Shown: one piece after another, positions 37,568 through 49,368 of the stretch | How the letters are laid out: every line of letters begins with the position of its first letter | Numbering within the stretch: position 1 is the stretch's first letter | Assembly: GCA_013398295.1 (NCBI GenBank) | Contig: VZSF01000860.1 | Span: 372,001-436,000 of the forward strand | Length of the DNA stretch: 64,000 bases | Direction: 5' to 3' | Source: Chionis minor | Lineage: Eukaryota > Chordata > Aves > Charadriiformes > Chionididae | Position numbers and translations under genes: made by a program | Notes under the pieces: model-generated | Databases searched by the model: none | Told to the model about the DNA's origin: nothing | Seen by the model: only the letters and a program-made list of their open reading frames with translations

Positions 37568-40500
37568 AGTAAATGTCAGTCATGCAGACAAGGGTAATGG
37601 ATGGTGTAAATTAAATGGCTCTAAGAAATAAATTTTCATGCTGAATTTGCATAGTGTTGAGGACAAACAATTGACAACAAAATGGGGCATCAGAACCCCA
37701 GTCTCACAGATTTCAAAGTTAGAAGATTTAGTTAGATCTCTGAGCCTGACTTGCTGAACACAGACTTTAGACTTTTCACGCAGGTAGCCCAATACTGAAG
37801 TTTAAGTTGGCTTTGGCTTATGTTCAGTCTTAAACTTTCACCCAGTTACCCCAATGTTGAGTTTTACATTTGGATCAAAGCAGAATCTGTGTGATTTCCT
37901 AGAATGACATCCAGATTTCACCATCTCCCTTGTGATACGGGCTTTTTTTTTAAGGAATGTGACTCTCATCTGCAAGTGGAAAGCTTCCAGTGCAATGCCG
38001 AAAGGCTAGCTAGCATTGCAGGCACTGGCCAAGTTGCAAGTTACTAGTCAATCTCTGTGCCTTGGAGCAAAATCCTGAGAGTACAGTTATCAGTGTCCCT
38101 CTCTCCAAAGGCAACAAATAAGGCTTCCCTATTTTCTGGGGTTGCTCACTGTCTGAACAGTATTTGGAGCATTGTGCCTTTGCTGTTGATGGTCAGGCTG
38201 AGTTGCAGTAAGGAAACAGAAGTCAGATTTGGAGGGAGATACCTCCACGATGTTAAACCCTCAGGAAGCCTAATGAATTCGTTAAAGGGTCCTGCATCAA
38301 CAAAAAAGTTTGATGAGTGGGGAGACAGCCATACTGGGTTAACTCTTGCGTCTGGTTTGTATTGAATCTTCAGGCGCTGTGGATGAAATCCTGACCTCAG
38401 TAAAGATGGAGACATTTTTGGCTAACAGTGAAAAATTTTCAGTCCTGCATATTAATCAGTACACCAATCAGCCCCGAATATCTACATCTTCCTGCAAGAT
38501 GAAAATTATGATGTACCACTAAGGCCAGCACTAAGTGCATGGAGCACAGAGCCTCAGTGGCCAGCTTACACTTTGAAGCGGTCCAGGTACTGGCAGGTTG
38601 ATAGGAACATGCAGGGGTTTGTGAAACGTGCTCCCAGAGCACCTACCTCAGCTTTCCCTGCTCCTTGGCTCAACGGAGACTGTCAGTCTCCAAAGCAATG
38701 TGCCCACCATGTTCCAGCAAAATCCCTCTTGCTTTCACTCTTTGCATAAAAAACCCTGAAAAGTTTATTTTCGGAACTCAACTTATTTATTACCTTTCAA
38801 GATGCTTTATTTATTAAGTTAAATATAAGTAACAAGAAAGCTCTCTACAGCAAGAGAAAAAAAAAAAAAAAAAAAAGGCACTCCAGCCTGCTGAAAATAC
38901 TGAGAAAGGAGTAAAAAGAACTGAAAGTGTTTTCTTAAATTGCATTTGTGGCAATGGATCCTTGTGCATACTGTCATGGGTAACATAATGCAAATTGCCA
39001 AAGCTGACAAAGCTGCTGTAGAGCCAGAAGCTTTTTGCTTTCAATCCTCAAGTGAAACGGAGATTGATCTAGCTCCCAGCTTAGTAAATAGATTTTGACA
39101 ATCTTTGTTTCTTATCAAATCAACATAAAAATGACACATTCCTTTATAATAATGTAGAAATGTAAATAAATATAAATATGAAATATAACCAAATTAATTG
39201 CTCTAAATTGATACATAATACTAAGTAAATACATAAGGAAACAAAATCATTAATTCATTGGGCTTCTTATAATGAAACTGTTTGCAAGGATTAACAGCTA
39301 CTTTCTGAAACACTGAACTCTGACATGATGTTTACATTTCCATATATTTTTAATGAACACATAGTTTACCGTTTGAATAAAAAAGCACCATATGCTGTAG
39401 CTGTATTAAATACTGCAAACATTGAGCACTAAATATGGAATAAATTATCATGTAAAGATAGTTAATACTGGCAAGTCCCTCTAATATGCCACATCACTTT
39501 AGTTTTAATATGCTAGGACTTTGCTAAAATGAAATGCCTCTTTTTATTAACTGTAAAGTAAAAATGTTTAATAGAAATGGTGGAAAAAAATAGGCTGGAC
39601 ACAAATGTCTTCATTTTCTTTAAAAAAGAGGAAGAACACTTATACTTTCTAATACAAATACAAGCCTTTTCATGTCTTGGTTTTGTTGCAGGATTTTTTT
39701 TCTCAAGTGCAAGTGGAAAATTATTTTATTTAGATATGATTTCAGAGCAAGGAAGGGAACTATGCAATAATAAATGCAGCATAGACTGGCTGTAGGTAGC
39801 TGGGGTAGGCTCTGCAGTTTCACTAAAGCATCAGGAGAAAACCACTGGGAAGGTACTGAAAAGCCAGTTTCTTTAACAGCAGCCTATATGGAATTATTTT
39901 TCTAGCATAATAGTGTAATTGTAGATAGTCCCTTTAATTTTAGAATTACCCAACACAGCCTAGAAACAATTTTCAATATGTAACCAGGAGAATTCCATGT
40001 TCACAGTACTCCAAGGACAGACCTTAGTGAAAAGCTATCTAGCTAGCAGTCCTCCATTGATGAAAGTTCTTCTTGCCACACCTCTCCTGGCTCTCATGGT
40101 TCCACCCTTTCATTGCAAGTGAGAGGGAACACTTTGAGGACTAAATAAGGAAGTCTGGGACTCTGTTCAATCTCTTCTGAAACTGCCAAGCAGACCTTGA
40201 CACCAGATACGTCTTTCAAAGAAATGACATTTAACCAAAAGCTTGATCTGTAATGGGATACTATCTAAATCCTATAATGGAAGTAATTTACCAGATTGGT
40301 TTGGAGGCGTATTAAGGCAATATAGGAACCATGGTCTGCATCGCTGATAATGTTATCCATGCACTTGCTAGTCCATTAGCAGAGTGATTCATCTGAGAGC
40401 TGCAAAAGGGCCAGACCACTCTCCCAAACATACAAACATCTAGACAAAATAGATCACAGAAGCAACTAAGCAGCTGTTCCCTTTCCTGCCATACCTGCTG

Positions 40501-41902
40501 CTGGTGTATGATGGAGCAAATGGCCATTAGGATTCCTGCTTTTAATAAGATTGTATGTGCCTCGTTGAAAAATGTCATTTGAGATGGATGTGTTTTCCTA
40601 GCAGATATTACATGTATCTGCAGTCCCTGAGCTTGCTGTTCAATTAAGGACAAATCTCGAACAAAATACGCAGCTGCGAACTATTGAACTTAACCTGGCA
40701 TTAGCCAGCATTAGAAAGCCATGCTCTGATAACTTCAGCAGGAAGAGGAGGTTATTTAAGGGAATGTGTTCGCCATCTCACATAATCACTGAGATTATTT
40801 CTTGTTATCTCTTCCTTGTCCTCCCCACCCAGAACTAGACTGCAGCTGTGGAAACGCCAGCTGTGTTGGCAGGGGCAAGGCACAGCTTCAGGCTTGGGAC
40901 TGCGGCAAGTAGGGCGGGCAATGGAACCCCCTGCAGCCCAAAAGGAGTTTGCCGAGGTGGGAAGCAGGGTCAAAGGCTGCATCACCACTTTCCCTGCCAG
41001 TCTAGTGTGCAGCTTATAAGGTCGGTGTGCAATTCAGCTGTGGTTCAGGGGTAAGGAGCCCAACAGAGACTGGTTTCTTTCAGTGCCTGGGTTATAGCCA
41101 GTTGTGTCAGTGCAGTTTCCATCTGTGTGTAATACAACAAACAGGTTCAGTTTGTTCCAAATGAGGACTTTTTAAAGGTACAGTCAGAAATAAGAGCAGT
41201 TCATCAGTCTGAGTATATCATAAAACTCCACTTCAAATACATATAAATAGCAATGCTCAAATAATCCCTGAAGTTCCTGTAATTTACTGAGTCCTCCTGA
41301 GCATCACCATCACTATGGTCAGGTAGAGATAAGTGGATTAGTTCTGGATATGAGCATCTGAACATACATTTCACTGCTAAAATTCGTATCTTCTGAATTT
41401 GAGTCTATCATCATGTTGTAGAGCTCAGCTATCTAAATTTGTTACGGTTTAACTTGTCCAAGATATTTTAGGTGAAAAAAAAACTTGGGGGGTGTACAGA
41501 TGTTCTTTATGTTTGATAGAGAGGGGGAACCTCCTCTAATCTCGTGGTAATATTACTGCTGTTCATATCTATTTGTTTCCAGCTACCAAGAAACACTGCC
41601 TCATTTGGTGTGGCCAGAGTGCTGACTCTCACATTAATTGGTTTTGTTCTGCCTGTCTCTATTTATCTGCATGCCCCCAGTAACTCTGACATCAGTTCCA
41701 ACAGTACAGGCAGTTTTGCTTTCTGCTTTTCACTGAACAAAACAGGTGACAAGCTGCCTTCATTGGCATTGTTCCACAGCACTATTAAATGCAGATATGG
41801 GTCCGACTTGGTATTCTGCATTGCTTGACATTTGCTTTCTACCAACCACTTGGATGGCTGATAATAAGAGTTTTCTTGATTAATTCTTTTTACTGCCAAG
41901 AA
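37568..41902. other. Unique sequence, AT-rich core at 39.1-39.6 kb
   Basis: No exon or RNA gene is recognised. A run of 20 A (38,857-38,876) has no gene-like sequence upstream, so it is not an obvious processed pseudogene. The block 39,060-39,560 is very AT-rich with many TAAT, ATTA and AAATAT motifs and no long open frame. It might be conserved noncoding DNA, which would need alignment to show. A mildly GC-richer part lies at 40,800-41,050. Confidence 0.6.
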
Positions 41903-42652
41903 ATCATAGAATAGAATCAAAGAATCACCTAGGTTGGAAGACACCTTTAAGATCGAGTCCAACCATAAACCTAACACTGCCAAAACCACCACTAAACCAT
42001 GTCCCTCAGCATCATGTTTACGCAAATACCTCCAGGGATGGTGATTCCACCACTTCCCTCAGCAGCCTCTTCCAATGCTTGACAGCCCTTTTGGTGAAGA
42101 AATTTTTTTCTGATCTCCAATCTAAACCTCCCCTGGTGCAACCTGAGCCCATTTCTTCTCATCCTACCACTTGTTACGTGGGAGAAGAGACAAATTCTCA
42201 CCTCACTACAACCTCTTCTCAGATAGTTGTAGAGGGCAACAAGGTCTCCCCTGAGCATCCTTTTCTGCAGGCTAAAAACCCCAGTTCCCTTAGCCGATCC
42301 TCATAAGATTTGTGCTCTAGACCCTTCATCAGCTTTGTTGTCCTTCTCTGGACATGCACCTCGATGTGCCTCTTGTAGTGAAGGGCCCAAAACTAAACAC
42401 AGTATTCAAGGTGAGGCTTCACCTGTGCTGAGTACAGTGGGACAATCGCTGCCCTAGTCCTGCTGGCCACACTATTCCTGACACAAGCGAGGATGCTATT
42501 GGCCGCCTTGGCCACCTGGGCACACTGCTGGCTCATATTCAGCCTGCAGTCGACCAACAGCCCCAGGTCCTTTTCCACTGGGCAGCCTTTCCTTCCAGCC
42601 ACTCCCCCCCAAGCCTGTAGGGTCGCATGGGGTTGTTATGACCCAAGTGCAG
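41903..42652 (-). mobile_element. CR1 LINE 3' fragment, ~750 bp
   Basis: The element runs on the minus strand. Its tail at 41,903-41,925 carries ATAGAATAGAATC-type octamer variants, followed by CACCTAGGTTGGAAGACACC and GAGTCCAACCATAAACCTAA of the 3' UTR. ORF2 C-terminal sequence then runs to about 42,652, where CR1 similarity stops at CATGGGGTTGTTATGACCCA. It appears to belong to the same subfamily as the tails at 34.3 and 57.2 kb, which share the GACTCGA/AAGACACC blocks. No target-site duplication is seen. Confidence 0.93.
41992..42602 (-). pseudogene. CR1 ORF2 C-terminal remnant
   Basis: Two pieces can be read. The first (42,393-42,602) contains [20 protein letters not shown] and VKPHLEYCV, the segment after the RT palm, and stops at a TAG (42,393-42,395) where the family has glutamine. 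The second (41,992-42,258) contains LRGDLVALYNYL and GRFRLEIRKKFLHQKG and then drifts out of the family sequence through a frameshift. The catalytic motifs A-C are absent because of 5' truncation, so it is nonfunctional. Confidence 0.88.
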
Positions 42653-45600
42653 AAAACAGGTATGCTCAATCTCCATTTTTGTGTCAGCGTCTTCTTCTAA
42701 TGCTTTCTCTTAACAGCAAGAGATCGGTGTCTCCACCAAAACAAGTCAATCTGTGCCTAGTTTGGTCCAGAAGAACTTTGCTTTGCAAACAGACAGACCC
42801 TTTTCACTTGTTTTGGTTTATATCTTTATCTTATTTCTTCTCTTTCTGAATGCCATACACGTATTTGGCTGTTGCTATTAACTGTAGTGTCTTCAAATTC
42901 ACATTCTGCTGATTGTGAAGTCTGCCTGTGATCTTGCATGTTTTCCCTGCTTGCTCCTTGCCTGTACTGTGGGCTCCTCTGTAACATTGGGGTATCATTC
43001 ACTGACCTCAGGCTGGATTAGACTGGTTTTCTGAACAGGAAAATGCTGAAAGTTAATTCCAGATTCTAAAATGAGGCTTTGTGCATTTTGAGTCATCTGG
43101 TCATTTAGGCCGTGTCAGCTACAAAGTTATCCAGGGACGCGATTTGAGTGGGGTGAAATTTTTTGGCTCCCTGACCCATCTCTCTGCATGGAGGTATGAC
43201 ATCTGTGGCACAATTTGGAGCAGTCCTAGGACAGCAGTGCTTGGGGCAGGCACCATCGAGGCTGACATGTTCCTTTAACACGAGCTTTCCACAAAGGCAG
43301 GTGCCCAGTTGACCACCAAGCCAGTATCAGTGCCTGCCATGTGTGTGCTAGGAGATACCTTGGGCAGGAGTCCTTCCCAAACCAGGCCTCCTCCACCAAC
43401 ACCTCTGCCAGTTCAAAGTGCCACAGTATGACACAGCAGGGTGGTTTGGGGCACGAGGGCCCAAGGTAGAGCAAGCAGTGCCCAGTGAGGTTGCTGGTCA
43501 TGCTAGCAACCCTGAGTGCCTCAGCCTAAGGGCAATTATGAGCTCTTCCATCTCTCTGCTTTCTCCTGGCACTTGCTTGTTTTCAACCATACCTTGCTCA
43601 CTTTCATGCAAAGTGCGTCAAATTCCTGCGTTATGGTTTCACTGTCAGCCACCTCTGAGTTAACTGGAAACTGTTAAAAGCACTAAGTGCTTCAGAACCT
43701 GCTATTGTCTGAAATTAAGGTACTTCCTGCCAGTCTTCCTTCCTTTTGGCTGGTCTCCTAAGTCAGCAGGTACCCTCTGCTTGCAGATTTCCATGCTATT
43801 TGAGCTCTGGATGGGTTTTTAAAGGCTGTGTACTGTTTGAAATCACTTGGAGCAGGAGCTAGAGCTTATTGAGTATCTACCTGAGGAGCCTGTAGTTTAG
43901 GCAATTCAGATAGCTAGCTAGCTGAGGCACCACCTCAGGGTAACTTAGCCCACAGAGAGGAGGTTTCTGGAACTGGCAAGATTATTGTCGGTTACTACCT
44001 GAAAACAGACTGGATGCTTTACAACCTTCTGTAGTTTCTGCCCTGAAAACCCAACTTTGGTGTTGGGCAGCTGTTGTTGTGAGCGTCCCTCACGGCCCTT
44101 CCATGAAGCTCCAGCTAGTTCCACTGGGCTTCAGTGGAATTTCCCCCAAAATAAAAAATTGTTGAGAGGTATGCCCTCATTCGAGTGTTGCAATCGGTTG
44201 TCCCTGAAACCCTGAAAGAGATTTCTCTCCTGAAAAAATGGCTTTGGGTATAAGGCTTCCCGAAGAGATGGAGAGGAAATTTTCATTGCCCCTCTACAGA
44301 GGCTGAAAATGATGGGCTCCAACGTCTGTCCAGTGTTCACTTGTGGAAGGAAGGCAGAAACATGCTCCACCATCCTGTTTGTTTCTCACACACGAAGACT
44401 TCCACCATCAGCACTGCTGCTGGTGGCCGTGTATGACCAACTGAGGTAGTCCAAGGTTTCTTGTCATTATCAGCAGCAAAAATGAATTAAGAGCCCAAAG
44501 AGGGACATGCCATGGGGAACAGGGCATCTGGGGAGAAGACAAAGGGCTGATGGTTTAAGAGAATTAAGTGGGCAGCAGGGCTGCATCCATCTGCTGGTCT
44601 CCAGCAATTGCTTCCCTGGTGATGGCCAGGCCCTTGGTTTTAATGCTGAGGCACACTCTGTGAGGGACTCAGGAAGGGTGAGAAAGAGCTGGTCTCGTAA
44701 AGATGTCTTTTCTCTTTGATGTTGAGGAAGAAGGGAGAGGTGAGAAGGAGGATGTTTATATGGCTATTCTGGATTTTCCTGGCAGAGGTCACCTTGGACA
44801 GGCAACCACACTATAAGAGGATTAGAAAAGCAAAATGTCATTCAGCCATCCTGAAGGACACCGTATCTTTCAATGTGCTTCCGCTGTGTCCCCATGACAT
44901 GGGCTTTGTAGCTGCCAGAGATCTCATCTGTCTGCGTAAATGAGGGAAAAGTTTCTCACTGCTCTCAGAATATACTAAGCACCCAGCAAGACTGTGGGGT
45001 TGAGCCACACATTCATTTGCCTCTTTACAGACGGCCACTCTCTTTCAGGTTGTGCCAGCACCCACTTTTCTCTTTGAAAGGCAATGACAATCTTCATATG
45101 CTTCCATTTCTGAGCCTTCTCCAATATCAGGATTTCTACAGAGAAGGTCACAAATATTAATTGAATTTAATTCTATTGTGTGCAGTTTTCCATCAAAACA
45201 AGTAGAGTTACTTCAGATTTCTGGGAAATAAATATTCTGATTTATTTTAGCTGTCTGGGCAATGACTTACTGGCTGTTCACAAATGAATGATTCTCAGCT
45301 TGAGGTACTGGTGGGAATTTCTCATTACAGTCACAAGTCAGGGAGGGAATTTACATTCTTAAACATACTGATATTAACCAACCCCAAACCCTGCATGTAT
45401 CAATACTAGAGAAATACAGCTGGCAGCTGCCTGTAGAGATGCTCTTTCACCAGCAGCCTCCTACCCACAGTGTGCAATGTTGTCTGGAGCACTGCAAACA
45501 CAATCCCGTACTACTGTGCCAGGAAGCCGCCTCGCATGAAAGAGGGCTACCTGGCACGAACTGCACGGGCACACACAAACTGGCAGCCAACACATGAGAA

Positions 45601-48600
45601 CTTGTTGAACTTCTGCTGAGAGATTACTTCTCCCCCCTCTCTCCTCCTTTCCTCTTAAGAAAAACAAGTTTGACACTTTTTTTTTTGTTGTTTTGTTTTT
45701 TTAATTGAGCTGGGTAGTAATGACAAGGTGTAATTTTGACTCAAATGAGAGTGACAAGTGTAACTGCAGCTGTGGGACATGATTTTCTGTGCAGCACTGG
45801 TTACTGTAAATAATGCAACATCATGTGTAAGGCTTATGTTTAGTTGCTGACACCTAGATCTGTGAACTGTGAACATTATGAATATGGTGGCATTAGCACA
45901 ACACAGAGTGTTGAGAGTATAGACATTTCTAAAAGTTGCATGAATTATGTCACTACTAAGAACTGTTTCAGGATCAAGCTGATATTAGGGTCTTTCATTT
46001 ACCAAGTAGGAAGCAACTGTAAATTGTGGCTTGAGCCACTTTTCAGAAAGAAAGTTTCCATCGAGGCCATGAAACTCCATGGGAGCTGCAGGGCAGTGCT
46101 GTGTCGAGATCCTGTGCCCAAGTACAGCACAGCCACAGCAGCAGTGCTGGTCCCAAAATCACTTCATTTCTAAAAGCAAAAAGAGGATGTGTGCCTGGCA
46201 GCTGTGCACATGTGGTCTTTCCCCTGGCAGCCTGACCAGAAAGCATCACCTGAATGAGAAGGTGGCCCTGTACTGGTGCATCCCCTGACCTTACTGTCCC
46301 CAAACCTTTACTTTCTAGGTAGTCTTCCCTGCATGCCTTGCTTTCTCAGCAGCTTTCCCTCACCTATGTATGGCAGACCTCCCTCCCAGATCCCATTCCC
46401 CATTGCCTAAGACCTCCTCTCTGGTGCTCCCTGCTTTCCTTGAAGCCCCAGGCTTGCAGCTCATGTCAGAGTCCCTCCCCCTTCCTGCTGAGGGGTGACC
46501 GGTGTCACTGCTGCCCCAGCCCTGCTGTGACCTATTTGTGCAGGACTGGGAGTGCAGGGAAGGGAAAGTGTCTGGAACAAAGATGAAATCCAGCAACGAC
46601 TGCTCTCTCCCCACACTCACAAGAAGCTACACCTCTAGGCACGGCTCAGTATCTGAGGTGTGACATTGCAACTGATCCAGGTTAGGAGGTGGAGTCTGCA
46701 AAGGGAAAGTCCATCTTGCCTTAATGCTTTCCAGGACTGACCAGATGCTATTCCCTTATAGCGAAGAGGTACGTGAAGTTCCTGACCTGTATGGCATAGA
46801 AACCAGCAAAACCACAAAGCAACTCTATTATCCATCTGAAACTGAAGTCTTGTTGGGAGGGTTTGAGGTTTTTTTCTTAATATATTTGCTTGAAAAAGCA
46901 CACAAAATCTTTCATAATTCAATTCACAAAGCTTCTAATGTACCTCTAAGGCTCAAATTGTGATTTCTTTGCACTGGAGAGCAACTATTCATTGTGGCCA
47001 GGAAGATACAATGAAATGTTGATGAAAATGGGCAAAGAGTTTGGAATCTGTCCCTCCCCTTGCACAATCAGGCAAACCAGACTCGAGAAATGCAAAAGTA
47101 AAAACTAAATTCTTAACTTGCTGTTATTTTCAGCAACAACAGCATTCAGAATAATCCCAAGTGCCTTCAGAGGGTCAGTTCAGATAAGAAACCAAAAGTT
47201 CATTAGATATAATCTGAAAAGTTTATCTAAACTTCTTGTGTCTGTATAATTGAGTTTGAAATCTTGCAAGGACAGGCTTGTTCTCTGACTCCACATAACA
47301 TACACCATACCTTCTACATGTCTGCAGTTTCCAAAATGTTAATCTCCAATGACCCAGAATAAGTCGACAACATTTGCAGTCATACATAACACTTGCTCTG
47401 TTCAAACATGGCATTCCTGTTATCATTATAAATGGCATCACTGCAGCATAAGCCTGGAATGAAGATTTGAGATGCAATAACCTTTTATGCTTCTTGGCTT
47501 AAACAATATCTTCTGATGTCCTGCACAGCACATAATAGCAGGTTTCAGATGACTAGTTTGAATCAACCGATCAATGTGATAATCAAAGTTTGGGCTTGAT
47601 TCAAATACCACAGCATCAAATGTTATCTTCAGCTTCCAACTCCCAATTCATATTAACCTCACTTGTTGTTTTGCAAAGTTTATTTTCCCAAGTTCTTTTT
47701 GGAAACACATTGTCATGTTTTGTCTCAAAGCACTTAGCACCAATTCATTCCTTCTAACACACACATCAATAACATTAATCATACCCTCATCTTACAATGA
47801 TACAGCTCTTTTCATGCTAACGGGTGTCTATCGATGCACAAGTGCTAAATTCTGAGAGGCTAAGCAGCCTTCCTTCTCTGTGCCTCTCATGGGCATCATC
47901 CTGGATCTCCCAATACACTCTCCCTGGGTAGTCAGGGACTGAAATAGTTCTCAAATGGGCAGAGAATCCCGCTGGTTCCCTGCTGCCTGGTGCAGGTTTC
48001 TGCCCTTGATTAGGCAGCATCATGTTGCCTGTGCTTCCAAGAGAGCTCCTGGTGAGGGTTGTTCACCTGCCGAGGTGGCGCCTGATGGAAAGGGGTTTTC
48101 AGAGGCCAACCTGCTAAATAGCCAGTTTGTAACACCCCAAACTGGCAGTTCTTCCAGTGCTTCTCTCCCAGTCGTGCTTGGTGTCACTTATGTACCATCT
48201 CTCTTTGTCCCTGTGTCCCCAGCCTCTTTGTGCCAAGCAGTGGTGGTCTGTCTCCCTTATCCATCTGCAAGGTGGGAGAGGCACTTTGAGTGCAAGCTGT
48301 GCATTTGACTTCTGCGAGACACTCTAGTTTTAAAACCCTTTTTTGCAACTTAAATGACATCCTTGTGAGCTGTTTATTAGATGCTGAGAGATGGTGGCAT
48401 TTGTGGAGCTGCTTTTAAGATATTAACACACACCAGTATAGGCACATCTGCTTGTTATTGCCGCCCAGTCCTCTGCGTGGAAAATGTCAGTAGCATCTGC
48501 TTGATGGACTTACCTGCCTGTTTGTGTGCCTAAATTAACAAGCATCAGACTTTGAGGGAATTTAAGCGGTACATAAGTAAAACACAGCAAGACCACTGAT

Positions 48601-49346
48601 GCGCAGGTATCTTTTTTAGTCACATTACAGCCCTTCTGAGATGGCGGAAAGAGCTACTTGCTGTGTACACCTCCACCCACGCCAAGCTCGTAGGACAGAA
48701 GGAGGGGCACGTGACAGTGTATTCAGGCAACTTTTGGTAGAGAGGATGTATTTACTCTGTGCTAGGGTGCCCTTTGGCAAACAGTCCTGAGGGAGGACCA
48801 CGTGGCCGAACTGTGGCTTGTTGAGGTCCCTTTCTGTCTCCAGGTGTGAGGGCCCACCACCGGCAGACAATAACATCTTCCCCTTTTTCAAAGCAGCCAG
48901 ATCTGAAGGACTGGTGGTGGCCGCAGTCTGGCTCTGCTACCTTCTTTCTGTCAGCTGCAGCCCAGGACTCCTGTCCTCCCACCCTGGTTCTGCAGCCTGG
49001 GTCAGCACCCATTCCTCAGCTACCTGTTCAACTTTACTGCCGTGGGAAGTAGTGCAGGAGAATGCTACAGATTTATTCCCTTGCTCCTTGTAATAGAAAC
49101 TAGGAAAGAGGAAAGATGTAGGAAACCACTGAGCTCATTTCTACTGTTTAGTGCAGGATGTAAACTCAGAAAGTACATCAGTGCTGATACCAAACACACC
49201 TCCTGATACTGAGCTTCTGCTTAAACGAAACCAACTAAGAGGAACTGACAACTATGCTATAAGCATGAAATGATCTCAGAAATTTGGGGTAGTAAAAAGG
49301 CCCCGAAGTTAATTGCAACGTTAAAAATCACAGAAATTCCTCTCCA
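42653..49346. other. Unique sequence, no gene recognised
   Basis: Nearly 7 kb with only short overlapping frames (at most 109 codons) and no domain or repeat family. Small features are the self-complementary AGCTAGCTAGCT at 43,912-43,923 and a T-rich stretch near 45,677-45,702. The region from 48.0 to 49.1 kb is slightly GC-richer. Confidence 0.6.
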
Positions 49347-49368
49347 CCCCTCCCACCCCCCCATCCCC
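49347..49368 (-). other. G-quadruplex motif on the minus strand
   Basis: On the minus strand, four G-runs of 4, 7, 3 and 4 bases are separated by loops of 2, 1 and 1 bases. Short loops and long runs make this a strong quadruplex motif by the usual pattern. No gene or promoter is visible next to it. Confidence 0.7.

Noticed and set aside
38857..38876. Processed pseudogene with poly(A)
   Set aside because: The A-run is preceded by AT-rich sequence without coding or transcript-like features.
41544..41828. Small membrane protein frame (94 codons)
   Set aside because: The hydrophobic start is T-rich chance composition, the rest has no family features, and a minus-strand frame overlaps.
44442..44450. 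let-7 microRNA
   Set aside because: Only TGAGGTAGT matches; the following bases differ and no precursor hairpin is evident.
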